A stretch of 64,000 nucleotides of DNA from Bryoerythrophyllum caledonicum (taxonomy: Eukaryota > Streptophyta > Bryopsida > Pottiales > Pottiaceae), in NCBI GenBank assembly GCA_963971425.1, contig OZ020516.1, forward strand, positions 34,274,199 through 34,338,198. The letters run 5' to 3'. Below the pieces are notes generated by a model that worked only from the letters and a program-made list of their open reading frames with translations, searched no databases and was not told the origin of the DNA. The position numbers were made by a program, and so were the translations under genes. This document shows, in pieces, positions 9,892 through 21,640 of the stretch (within the stretch, counting starts at the first letter, position 1; each line of letters begins with the position of its first letter).

Positions 9892-11580
9892 ATAACCACA
9901 ACAAATCGAGAGTTCTAACCAACATCAAATAAACAAAAAACATACACTAAAACAAGTATACGAAGTACACCCTCAAGTGAATAACTAGTCAATCAAAAGA
10001 GCAGTCAAGCGTCTTGCACTACGCAATAGGAAAATCAACAAGTGCAAGTAGTATAAGAGAATGCGGAGCCTTTATCAATGACAAACAATTACTTACAAGC
10101 AAAAGTAATGACTAAACACTCTCTAACTCACTGATAAAGCTTGACTTGACAAAGATATCAAGTCAACGACGTGTGCGGCGCTATGCCTACACACACACAA
10201 CTCTAAATGGATGGAAATCATCCACGGATGAATGCGGTGCGCCGTCGTACGTCCCTAAACTCGTAGATTTGTAACAAACTAATCTAAGCTAAAGCACTAC
10301 TATGCAAAGAGGCCCTCGACACCACATCCCGTGATAGCTGTCGTATAAAAAATAGATAACCACAATGGATTGGAAGTTCTAACCAATACCAAATACATGA
10401 AAAACATACAGTAGAACAAGTATACGAGTACAACCTCAAGTGCCCCCCTAGCGGATGAAGGGACCCATTATCCAGCTAGGACCAAACAACACTAACAAGA
10501 CTAAACGCCACGGTCATGTTGCTGCAACAATTGTAAGCATCCAATCAATGATGTCGCTTGTTGCCAAATCAACAAGCATATGAAGAAGTAACAAAGAGAG
10601 GGTAGGCCAGGTGCAACGCGAGCCCCATATTTAATCGCCTTAGACAATTTTGTTGTCAATCCCTAGGTCAATCTTCACGTTGCCTATCACTAAATCAAAA
10701 CAAATAATTCCAACTAGATTGCAACGCACATGTCCTGTAATGAACTATCGATAACCACAATACATTGAGAGTCCTAGCCAACATCAAATAAACAAAAATC
10801 ATACACTAAAACAAGTATACGTAGTACACCCTCAAGGAATAACTAGTGATTCAAAAGAATAGTCAAGCTTCTTGCACTTTACGAAGGGAAAATCAACGAA
10901 TGCAAGCAGCACAAGAGAATGCGGAGCCTTTATTAATGATAAACAATTACTTACAAGGAAATGTAATCACTAAACACTCTCTAACTCACTCATAAAGCTT
11001 GATTTGACAAAGATGTCAAGTCAAGGACGTGTGCAGCGCTATACGCACACACGCAACCCAAAGTGGATGAAAAACATCCATGAATGAATGTGGTGGGCCA
11101 CCATACGTCCCTAAACTCGTAGATTAGTAACAAACTAATCTATCTTAACACTAAGATGCGGAGAGGCCCTCGATGCCACGTCCCGTGACAACTGTCGTAT
11201 AAAGAAAGATTGATAACCACAACAGATCGAGAGTCCTAACCAACAAAAAATATACATTGAAACAAGTATACGTAGTACACCTTCAAGTCCCCCCCTAGCG
11301 GATAAAAAGACCGACTATCCAACTGGGACCAAACAATACTAACAAGACTAAACGCTACGGTGATGTCACTGCAAGAACTGTACGCATCCAGTCAAAGATG
11401 TTGCTCGTCGCTGAGTCAATAAGCATATAAAGAAGTAACAAAGAGAGGATAGGTTGGGTGCAATGTGAGCCCCATTTTTAATCGCCTTCGGCAATTTTGT
11501 TACCGAACCCTTGGTCAATCTCCACGTTGCCTATCCCTGAATCAAAACCAAGAACTTCAACTGGATGGCAATGCACCAAC
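9892..11580. repeat. Dimeric tandem repeat, about 860 bp per unit, two copies
   Basis: The phrase ATAACCACAA followed by AACAAGTATACG and CACCCTCAAG recurs at 9892, 10356, 10751 and 11213. Spacing alternates 464, 395 and 462 bp, so the structure is A-B-A-B with a higher-order unit near 860 bp. The A halves share a block (AAAGATATCAAGTCAACGACG and neighbours) and the B halves share another (CCCCCTAGCGGAT). Copies differ by scattered substitutions and small indels. It lies directly downstream, in minus-strand sense, of a broken gypsy element and could derive from its LTR. Confidence 0.8.
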
Positions 11581-11601
11581 AGTGACAAGTCCACGAGGAA
11601 T

Positions 11602-13930
11602 TCAAGCTGTTTCATCGGATGAAACGTAGCTTGAAGACCTCCAACAACGAGGGCAAGTCCAATCCCCGGGCGATAGAGTAGAAAGATGCAACGTCAAGCA
11701 AACCATATGCCAACCACGTTGGCAATGGTCACAAAGCAACATGGTAGCCGTGTCCTTCTCACCACATACGAAACACAGAAGGCCACCGGGCACAACCGCC
11801 AACTCCGGATGAACGGAGCCAGCAATGGATAAATGATAAGGAACACAATTCTAAGAGTGCTCCCGATGCTCCCGGCCATCCTTGCCTTCCAGCAACAAGA
11901 TGCCACTGGGCAACACATTCTTTACACAAAGAATGGTGCGCCGAGCCTTGACGTCAAAGTCGTGGGCGCCTCACACTACAGATAAACGTAATATCCCGTG
12001 GAGAAATGTTGCAGCTGAGGTCGGAAGGCACCGCTACAAATACGAGCGTATCGTAACGTGTCACGGTGTTGAGCGATGGACAAGTTCTCCATGGCCATGG
12101 GCACAACCCGCTTGAAGAACTCCGCTCGGTCCCGTAGATATTCAACTCACACCTCCGGATCGTCTAAATCCACAACCGGACCAACTTTTCCCAAACGGAA
12201 TTTTGTAAAATTTATTGCCGCTCGTACAACAAATGATACGGACCGAAATAGTCAGTAAAGCATGTCGGCTAAAACGGTACCCCATGGCAATCCATGGTAT
12301 CATCAAATCCCAATTACAGTGGCCACCCTGAAGTAATCCATACTTCTGTAGGCCCCGCTTCACAGTCTAAACCACACGCTCCGCCAAAACGTTCGCTTTC
12401 AGGGGATCCGAGAAGTGGTACGATGGTCACTCAAAGCCTTGGTACACAAAGCTTCAAAAGCCAGACATACCACCCCTAAACACACACAGCGCCGCTCCCG
12501 TGTTGATCGGGCCGCATGACAGACAAATAATCTACTCCAGAGATCAAGGAGTGATGTCCATCGGAATGCTCCGCAGGTGTAAAAGTAGTATGGGCCTCAA
12601 ACGTAGAAATAGCCTCCGCCGCCAACTTGGCCCGCATTTCTACTAGATCTTCCTTAGTGGGTGGAGCCGTCAATGCCTGCAACACTTCCAACAATGGCAT
12701 GGGCACCATTGCCGTCCAACAAGCTACCCGCAAAACATCGGCAACTCCAACACCTTATACACCAAGGTGTGTGCGGCGTCTCCACAACTAAAAGAAATCG
12801 GTGGGACCGGGGTCGGAGTGGGAGGGGCAGTAGAAGTAGCCGCATCCACGATGTTGAATGAAAGCTGTAACCGATACTGACCAATGTGGCCTGTCAAACC
12901 CGTGTGGCTTGGACGGCCACTACTACTTAGGATAGAGGGAGAAGGTGCCACGGCCTGTACAGTAGTCTAAGTACAAGTGGCAACTACTGCCACCACCTCC
13001 TCTGAAGCGCCATACAAGTAGCAATCTAGAAGTGAAGATGAGCATTGATCCCTCATCGGAGGCCGTGTATCTGCCACTTGCTCCAAAGATGCCATCGCGC
13101 TCACGTGCTTCTTCAGCTCCACCAGCTTGGCCTGAAGTGTCTTCACTACTTCCGAACCAACACTTGAAGATTCTATGCGCTTCTCCGAATAAATAGAAAA
13201 ATAATTCCATCATAGTGGCCAATCTTACCACAATGAGAAGATGTCACGGTCTTCTTTCTCTTGCCCCAAGCCTTTTCTGTAGGCTTGGCTGACTCGGTCT
13301 TGGGCTTGGCCTTCACCGTGCTTGCCTCCTTCTTCTAGGAGCAATTGAAGTTCTCCTTAGTGTGACCCGCCTCTCCAAAGCCCAACAATGCACAACCTTT
13401 TTGGATTGTACTCCGCCACCTACCAGTAGTTGTAGCAAGCTTCTTGAGCTTAGAAGCCTTCAATAGTGACGTAAACAAATTCGTGGCCTTGCTCATGTCC
13501 AACATTCTATCAAGCGCTTCCACCTCGGCGAACTCTTCCGCTAAAGTGGCATTTCCATGATACTGAAAAAGAAAGTGCGAACTAATCAACTCCACGATCT
13601 ACTTGTTCTGCTTTGAGATGAAGATCTTTACTAGCTCGCGCTCCGTGAATACATTACCGGCCTCCGCTAACAACCGTGCCAACCGGATATAAATAGTGTG
13701 TGGGATATCCTCCTTCTCCCGGCAGAAATCCTAGAGACATAGCATCTAATCACAGTTGAATCCCACATACTCCACCTCCACATGCACCATGAATTGCGCT
13801 AGTGGATCGAAGGCTGGCGGATTGCCAACCGCCACCAATGTCGTACGTGTGGCAACAACCAAACGAGACATGGCTCCCATGCTAGCCCGTTCACCCACAA
13901 TGGCAACACCCTTGGTACATTTGGTAAAAT
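11602..13930 (-). pseudogene. Decayed Ty3/gypsy polyprotein: gag, zinc knuckles, integrase tail and C-terminal PHD finger
   Basis: Several frames on the minus strand join into one retroelement order. Near 13900-13340 is a gag-like stretch (FTERELVKIF, GNATLAEEFAEVEAL) ending in a degenerate zinc knuckle (GEAGHTKENFNC) and a second one near 13240 (HCGKIGH). Near 12950-12530 is a linker with LTGHIGQYRLQLSF. At 12363-12142 an integrase tail is clear (WDLMIPWIAMGYRFSRHA, then a broken FGPYHLLY). At 11802-11602 a complete C4-H-C3 PHD finger follows: CFVC, CDHC, RGWHMVC, DWTCPRC. Stops and frameshifts are frequent, and the reverse transcriptase/RNase H region that belongs between gag and integrase is missing. 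A PHD finger after the integrase is known from some gypsy polyproteins of green algae and other protists; seeing it here is a lineage clue. No coding potential remains. Confidence 0.75.
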
Positions 13931-13934
13931 TTAG

Positions 13935-14900
13935 ATGTCAAAACTGTCCTCACAAGTGACATTTGAGCAAGGACTCCATCTGCCATGTCCGCTTAAAGGC
14001 GAGGGGTTTAGATGTCCGGATGGGCGGCGGATGGGGAGCGGACGGGGAGCAGATGGGCCTAAAGAGGTTCAGTTTTGACTCAAATGTCATTTTCAAGGAC
14101 ATTTTTGACATTCTTGTTAAATTTAGATGTCGAAATGTCTTCATAAGTGATATTTGAGCAAGGACTTCATCCACCATGTCTGCTCAAAGGTGAGAAGGTC
14201 GGATGTGTGGATGGGTTGGGGATGGGGAGCGAACAAGGAGCAGATGGGGAATAAGAGGTTGATTATTGATTCAAATGCCACTTGCAAGGATAGTTTTGAC
14301 ATTTTTGTAAGACGTAGATGTCGAAAATGTCTTCACAAATGACATTTGAGAAGGACTCCGTCTGCCATGTCCGCTCAAAGGCAAGGGGGTCGGATGGGCG
14401 GATAGCCTACGGATGGGGAGCGGACGGGGAGCGGATGGGCCATAAGAGGTTGAGTATTGACTCAAATGTCAATTACACGGACAATTTTGACATCCTTGTA
14501 AGACGTAGATGTCAAAAATGTCTTCTTAAGTAACATTTGAGCAAGGATCTATCTGCCATGTCCGTTCAAAAGTGAGGGTATCAGATGCGCGGATGGGCCG
14601 TGGATGTGGAGCGGACGAGGAGCGGATGGAAAGCAGATGGGCCAAAAAAAGTTGAGTATTGACTCAAATGTCATTTGCAAGAACAATTTTGATATGTGTG
14701 TAAGATATAGATGTCAAAAATGTCTTCACAAGTAACATTTAAGCAAGGACTCTATCTGCCATGTCCGCTGAAAGGTGAAGGGGTCATATGCGTGGATGGG
14801 CTACGGATGGGGTGCGGATGGGTCGCGGACAAGACTCGAATGGGGTGCGAATGCGTACAGGGCGCGGACAAGGCACAGATGGATTGCGGATGGGGTGTGG
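13935..14900. repeat. Satellite of about 192 bp, five copies
   Basis: Units beginning ATGTCAAAAATGTCTTCACA followed by GACATTTGAGCAAGGACT start at 13935, 14127, 14318, 14509 and 14711 (spacing 192, 191, 191, 202). Each contains a GC-rich GGATGGGGAGCGGAC core. In the last copy that core expands into degenerate GGATGGGGTGCGGATGGG repeats up to about 14900. Short open frames here are repeat translations. Confidence 0.88.
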
Positions 14901-15040
14901 ATGTGGCTGGATCGAGCGCAGATGTGGTGTCGTGGGGAACAGACGGGAGTAGAGAGTTGATCACCGAGGTAAAATGGTGGTATACATGTAGGATTTTATT
15001 GCCACTTTGGGTAGCCATATTGGATATCCTTGCCACCTAG

Positions 15041-15885
15041 GACGGTTGCATCGACGCCGAGGTAACAAAGTTACTCTTTGCAGGGGTAAAGTCCGTATTT
15101 GACCCTACTTTGACCATATTGTGTCGTAGTGAAAGGGTCCGTTACAACACGACGCCACACTGTCACAATAGACAACCCTGAAAGTGCTACAGGCCACCTC
15201 AAAGGAAAAAATTGACAATGGCTTAAATGTGGAGGAAGATGGGCATCTTTTGAGACCATCACCACCAAAATCAGTGCACGCATCGACGTGCTACAATGAT
15301 TTCCGTGGAATAAGATTGTATATTTTTAATGTAACCTCTACATAGTTGCCATTCTGCATGATCTAGAACCCTTGTAGATCTTTACAGGCCAAAATAACTC
15401 ATGGGCCTTAAAAAATTAAGGACAAGGTCGTAGCAACCATGGGCGGAATGTATCCGTTGTCTTCATAATGGTGAGCATAATCTACAATATTGATAGATTA
15501 TTGCATCGATCAGACCGACCTCATTCTTAATGGATTAAAATGAATTTTTTGGCATGGATGCAAGTTTAAAGATGGTTTCCGTGGAATGGGAAAAATCCAA
15601 GAATATTTTTGAATAATTTTATAAGTTTTTGACATCTATTTTTCAACTTATCCAATCCCGGATCTAGTATATTAGTTGCATTTTTTTGTGAAAGTGTGAA
15701 GGCACTGTTGTATAATCTGTGAGTCTTGGTCCACCTCTTAACTATTGTGATATTGTGGGGCATCTTTTTGTTTAAATGGCACAAGAAAAGCGCACTTTAC
15801 TTGCAAGTGAGATAAACCACACAAAGAGCGCTCCAGGGCCACCCATGCAAAAGAAAGGACCAGACCCCTAGTAGAACTCACAAAA
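15041..15885. other. No gene recognised
   Basis: A mixed spacer after the satellite. Minus-strand frames at 15071-15283 and 15566-15784 have no recognisable motif. It may be untranslated 3' sequence of the LINE relic that follows on the minus strand, but I see no poly-A tail to prove it. Confidence 0.4.
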
Positions 15886-16760
15886 CTATACCACCTTGTT
15901 ACCGTGTCTATTGCATACAGCCTCAAGACAATTCCAATTGGCGTCTAAACGGGTGGTGGCGACCATCCTACTTTGATCGGAGTTGGCCGCCAGATAATGC
16001 CCCCATGCCACACGGCCATTGTCATTCAAGCCTTGCCAAATTACGCTATCCATTTTATGCATGCTCCACCATTTCCGGTTGAAGACCCTATTGTTATTGG
16101 TGTTCCAAATGGACCAAAGCGTGACACCCCTCAAGACGAGCCTCAGTCAGCTAATGCCTCTAAACTTCCGAGGAAGCCTAGTTGCAAAGATGGCATGTCT
16201 AAGGCTGGGCTTCTTCCAAGGCAGGCCGACCAGGTTGCCCATCACGTTGAGGATGTAAGTAACATAGTTCCAGACAACGCTTGCTTGAGCACAATCCTAG
16301 AAAGCGATGGCAAATACTTTCAACCTCTTCGAGGTAGCACGCCTCGTACCTCTTATCGACATTGGGGAAGGCCTCATGACGCCATTAGTTCACTGCAACT
16401 GAGCGGTGTCACACCTGCCAAATGAGTCCAGCCTCTTTGCCCGCACGCTCATCGTGCGAAGTGTTGGCCCACTTGAACTTGAATTGAGAAGGGAGCACAA
16501 TACGCCACTTAGTCACAGTCCATTTGGGAAGAGACATGTGCTTTCGCAGAAGGTCATGCCTCAACTGAGTAGAAAAAGTAAGAACAGCATTGCCAAATGC
16601 CCAACAAATGTGCCCAGGATCCTGGGTGAGGGTACGGGTCCTACCAAAGAACTAGAAGAAGCACTTATGCTGAGACTCGACGCGGCTCTTCAACATGTGT
16701 ATAACTTGCACCGGCTTAAGGTATCCTTGAAACATAGGAGCAACACAAAAAATCAATAGA
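15886..16760 (-). pseudogene. LINE ORF2 C-terminus (zf-RVT region), frameshifted
   Basis: The minus strand encodes the tail of a plant non-LTR retrotransposon. It reads LRKHMSLPKWTVTKWRI, KFKWANTSHDERAGKEAGL, then EEVESICHRF in one frame, and after a single shift near 16290, CAQASVVWNYVTYILNVMG in the next. The C..E..H..C..A..VW pattern matches the zf-RVT domain that follows LINE reverse transcriptases. Further on, LWSIWNTNNNRVFNRKWW is the usual Trp-rich tail. At least three nonsense codons and one frameshift make it inactive. It is not the same element as the LINE at 1-8000, which is cut off before its reverse transcriptase. Confidence 0.75.
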
Positions 16761-16827
16761 GGCTTTAGAGTGTGAGAGGTGGCGGATATTATGGGGCATT
16801 TCAACAAAGGTCACACGCTCTATTTAA

Positions 16828-16952
16828 CCCTTTAAGGACAAGGCCCGGAGCGACTATAGGCAAAATCTACAAGGGTTGTAGATGTTGTTGCCCGCCATCA
16901 ACGCAATGGGTCCATTCCTCCCATAGTCGCTTTGGGCCTTGTCCTTAAAGGG
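16828..16952. mobile_element. 125-bp MITE with TTAA target duplication (piggyBac-like)
   Basis: The sequence starts CCCTTTAAGGACAAGGCCC and ends with its complement; similarity continues to about 38 bp (AGCGACTAT is also shared). It is flanked on both sides by TTAA (16824-16827 and 16953-16956). TTAA targets and CCC-starting termini are typical of piggyBac-type elements. There is no coding capacity. Confidence 0.75.
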
Positions 16953-16956
16953 TTAA

Positions 16957-19333
16957 TAATTGAGAGATTTATGGTCACCATGCATATAATTTTGTCCTGA
17001 TTTTTTAATATAGTGTAAAGTTAGCGAGGAACCGATGGAAAATTTGTGCGAAGAAGCTAAAAATTGTTTTTTTAGTTATGAAAAAATTAAATGTTGTGAT
17101 ACAAGTGATTCTAGAAGATTTGGTTATGTACTCTATGTTATTATGACTTTGTGTTCATCAAAATTTGCTAATATCTAGTGGATAATAGATGGGATTCTGT
17201 CATGTAATAGGTCCTTCATTTGCGCTACACGTATGAAATATCATTTTCCTTTCTCCCTTATCTAACCACTAAAGATCAAAAGTCCCAGGATAGGCTTCTA
17301 GTAATTTTGGGGAGCTTACACCAATGTCAATTTAGATAATGAATTTCTAAAATTTATATTGGAAATGTAGGTAAGTAGTAGCTTTGTTTTGGAATTCTTT
17401 TTAAATACAAACACAAGAAAGTAAAGTTAGAAGGTTTTAAATTTCAAAAGAAGAGAGCAGGCATAGTGGGTAGGATACAATAGAGCTAAGTACTATTATT
17501 GTAGAACTTGAATAGTGCTACTGTTGAGGTAAATGGAGCAATTATTTGTGGTGGGTAGTTGGGAGGGAAAGTTCTTGGCAATCCTTGTTGTTTTCACTTA
17601 CAAATGCGTAGAATTTATGGATGTGACTATTTTCAAGTTTTTTCTTCTCCTTAAAAAAAAAGGCATAACAATTCTATCAGCTATTTTGATTTTATATTCA
17701 AACAATAGTTTGTACTCACAAAATGAAATTTATTTTCTAGGTGAATGGTTCATTTCTATTCCCCAGGTTCTACGTGAATTGACAAGTTTTGAACCTCTAG
17801 TCAGTGTACAATTTCTTTGAATATGCTATTTCATGTATAGATACACAAGTAGAACATCCGTCCTCCCCGACAAGGCAAGGCCTGTGACATAATACTCCGT
17901 GACGTGATACCTATGTCCTTGTGTATGATTTTCCATGTGAATGATACACACCTTCTCTACTTCTAAAAATTGGTGTACAAGGAACTAATATCATGCCTAA
18001 CATGATGGTAATGCATTTAGACCTTGAATAGTGCAAGAATTTTACACCAAGTGAAGTCAAAGTCTCCTAATTCATTGTATGTAGGGCTGAAAAAGAACCC
18101 TTTCCTCTACTTTAAACACTATAATCTTTAAATCCGTGCGATCAAAGTTTATGAATATTGTGAGTATGTTATTTAATAAGTCTTTATAGAGATACTACGG
18201 TTAAAACTACAAATGAAAGCTTTTGTTCCCTTCCTCACCCATTGCATTAAAACAAGTAGTTTTGTGTAAAATTGTCAAAGAAATTTAGGGGTTGAGTGTT
18301 GTGGAGATAGAAGAAGGTGGTGGTGGTGGTGGTGGTGGTTGAATAAGTCTACAAGGAAAGGTAAAAGCTCTAAATTTTTGGGATAAAGACCCATGGCAAT
18401 CCGTCGGGGTGCCAACTCCACAATTAGTAAGGCCAAACACATTAGGGAGTTGGCGTGCAAACCCTTTCCTGTAGGAGGTAGGTCGGCACACGAACGCCCG
18501 CAGTCGGGCCTCATGTGCATAGATATATGAATGGTGACGGTGACCATATTTTGAAAGTATGTTGACCACATAGAGAAATACTCAAAAGCAGCATTTACCT
18601 TGTCTCAATCTGTACGGTCAATTTTGAACTCAAGGGCATGGTAGTTCGCTAACCATTCTTGCGGCCACCGTCATGATATCCACATCTGGGCCTTTTCCAT
18701 CAAGGATCTGCGCCTCCTCCAACGTCACAAAAGCACACAAACCCAATGAGATTCTTCGGATGAGGTGGAAACATGCAGACAAACCATAAAGATCATCAGA
18801 GCATGAACCACCCACCAAAAAGTGGAAAGGCAAGCCTCAAAGGCCGAACAAACTACACTTTCAACTCAAACATTTGTCAACACCCCCCCCCCCCCAAAAA
18901 AATGTTTCACATCCAAACAGAGGCAACTTCCCCAGAGCTGCAGTGAGTTGACTCCAAACATCACTCATATATTAATTGTAGTTGATGTTATTTTGGTACT
19001 TCCAAACAAGTGGTGGCCCACCAATGATCACGAACTTTCAAACTGCCGCTTTAAAGGCTGCTATTGCAAACAAATTCCTATCAAGGTCAATATAGTGGTA
19101 TTTATAACAGCGCTCCATCAGCACTATAATTAGTGCAGTTGACATGCTTTCCCTTCCATCCACTATTTATTATGATATAGACTGATCATGCCTACTCTCA
19201 CACGGTAGGTATCATTCACCTCCACAAAGTGAGGCCTTCACTTTCCACTTTTCCTTCCTTTTCTATTCTGTAGGAAATTCACTTGGCACCTCCCCCCAAC
19301 CTCTTCTTACAGTGATTATTATCATTATTATTA

Positions 19334-19368
<35 letters not shown>

Positions 19369-20564
19369 GTTATTGTTGTGTTTTTATTTGAATGTATTGT
19401 ATTGGTACTGTATGCATTGGTCGGATTCGGTCACTCCCTGTCAAAATAATTATTTTCCAATCCCTAATGGTGAGGAGGACACTACGGGTATCACCTATGT
19501 TTTACATGAGTATTGCCTAGATACTACATGGGTATCACCTTAGACAAATCCCTTGTATTTACCAATTTTTTGGACAATCTCCATTTTGAATTAATTATGT
19601 ACAAACCTAACCATCGTGTTGTGTATCATGGTAATAAGTAGCATTATTCTCATTATTATTATTGATGAGGTAAGATGTATATAAACCTCTAAAGGACTAA
19701 GGCATTTTAGAAGAATCTCTACTCCATTGATTAAAAACTGCCACGATGAACTTTTTGAGAATGTAACCGTAGGATCTTCTTCTAAACTTACACAAGATGA
19801 TGTCGTACAAAAATTGTGAATTTTGACCATACTAATTAAAAGATAATTACGGTCAAAGTGAGAAATTTTGTACCCCGCAGGTGCACTTGGCCCTTTACTG
19901 GTTTATTTGAAAGATGGTGATGATTTCAAAATGAAAGATAGGGCAGTATTAACTTGTGTGTGTCAAAGAGATCTTCTCTCTACCTGACGGAAAAACCCTT
20001 GCCGCAAGTTGCCAATATAGCGACTAGTGTGTGTCAAAAAAAAAAAAAAAAAAAGATAGGGCAGTATGGGTAGGTGAAAGAAGCCTCCTTGAGCAATGAA
20101 TCATCATTTATTAAACCAAACAATACAGTATTGAAATAAAGGAAGTAAAGTTGAGCTTTCCAACAACAATCTCGACACTGACCATAATAAGTGAGAATGT
20201 AATTTTGGTTGGCATAAGTGTGATGCATAGTTCAAAGTAAGAGATAGAGAGAAAGAAAGGAAGAAGAAATCCAGTACATGAATATATGAAGTGTTTGTAC
20301 ATTCCCTAACGAAGTCGTGAAAGTAGAAGAGTGGTGCTAGCCGCATGGCACTATTGAAAAGATAGTCTGAGATGACCAGCCAATATCATAGAAAAAATGG
20401 CAAAATATGCTAGAGTTTGTCATTGTTTGGTATATTAACTAGTCAACCTTTTCAATAGTGTTGACAAATGCGAATAAAAAGTTAGTTGGAGGTAGCGCTA
20501 CTATGTAGATAATTATTACCTAAATAGCACATGCTACCCTTTCCGTCTCATCTCAAAAGTGTAC
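16957..20564. other. AT-rich gene-poor spacer with microsatellites
   Basis: No convincing gene. Simple repeats are (GGT)n at 18316-18339, a C run followed by A near 18886-18902, (ATT)n from about 19317 to 19376, and a poly-A run near 20038-20054. Open frames such as 18275-18571 (minus) translate across the (GGT)n tract and are not credible genes. Confidence 0.6.
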
Positions 20565-20916
20565 AAGGTAAGCCCCCCATAACCAACAAAAACCCATAGC
20601 CAACGCCTATAAAATTGGGGTATATCCAACCCTCTTCCATCCCATTACCACCAACTCAGTTCCAAATGGAGGTTTGCTATTAGTCAAGACCCTTACTTTG
20701 GTCGTAAGTTATGGGGGGTACTTACTACTAGCCACCCACTAAACATGGCTCTACAGTTTGAAAATTCATAACTAATTAAGTTTTCATCGAAAAATATGAA
20801 TCACTTGGATTGGAATTGTAATTCTATTGGCTATCACTGAAAATTAATGGTATAATTATCTCCTCTCTCCATTTATGCACATTCCTTAACTTGTTGGTTT
20901 TAGGGGGGCTTACCTT
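20565..20916. mobile_element. MITE of about 350 bp with G/C-run inverted termini
   Basis: AAGGTAAGCCCCCC at the left is matched by its complement GGGGGGCTTACCTT at the right, with partial similarity continuing inward (ATAACCAACAA against TTGTTGGTTTTA). The exact target duplication is unclear. The interior (GGGGTATATCCAACC, CAGTTCCAAAT, CATGCACATT-like end) is repeated in diverged form at 21296-21640. Confidence 0.6.
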
Positions 20917-21295
20917 AAGTGGATTTCTTGTGTGTCAATGTTGTCAAGCCATGAGCTTGATCTATTGGTTGAAGTGGATGTTCTTCGGACAATAGGTCCA
21001 AGTTCAAAACCTTAGCAGTTCTATGGTGTACAACAACTTGACATTGTTATGAGATATCACATGTAGGAAGTGTTCAAATTGTTCCAACCATTAGGATCTG
21101 CTTACTCCTCCAAAGCTAACAAACTTGTGATAACATTCAGTAGTGGTTTATAACCGCTAATTCTACAAACTTAGGTGGTAATTGGTATTGCCCCTTTTGT
21201 TTTTAGAGTGGGAGTGTCTATCCTCATGACATAGGTTAGTGGAATAGAAGTATTGTCTCTTGAGAATGAATGGTTCATAACAAGAACCACAACCA

Positions 21296-21640
21296 ATCAA
21301 AACCTTAGAAACCAATCAAAACTATAACCGACACTTATAAAATTGGGGTATATCCAACCTACTTCCATCCCATTACCACCCTTTCAGTTCCAAATAGAAG
21401 TTTGCTATAATTTAGGACCCCTTACTTTTGGTTGGCGCTCATCAAGGTATCTAATGGCAACAACCTATTAGCAACCACCGCCTAAACATGGCATCACACT
21501 TTGAAAATTCATACCTAATTCACATTTCATTAGAAAAAAAAATGAGATCATTTGGGTTGAGATTGTAATTCTTTAGGATGTCATCAAAAAATAAATGTAT
21601 ATCTCTCTCCGTACATGCACATTGCCTAACCCTTTAGTGA
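21296..21640. repeat. Diverged copy of the MITE interior at 20565-20916
   Basis: Shared words in the same order are TATAAAATTGGGGTATATCC, TTCCATCCCATTACCACC, AGTTTGCTAT, AAACATGGC, TTTGAAAATTCATA and TGCACATT. It is a direct copy about 735 bp downstream. The terminal GTAAGCCCCCC blocks are not intact. Confidence 0.65.

Noticed and set aside
13963..15040. Several 60-110 codon ORFs
   Set aside because: All are translations of the 192-bp satellite and its GC-rich expansion, with no conserved content beyond the repeat.
18275..18571. Two overlapping minus-strand ORFs of about 95 codons
   Set aside because: They depend on the (GGT)n microsatellite, overlap each other, and have no recognisable domain.
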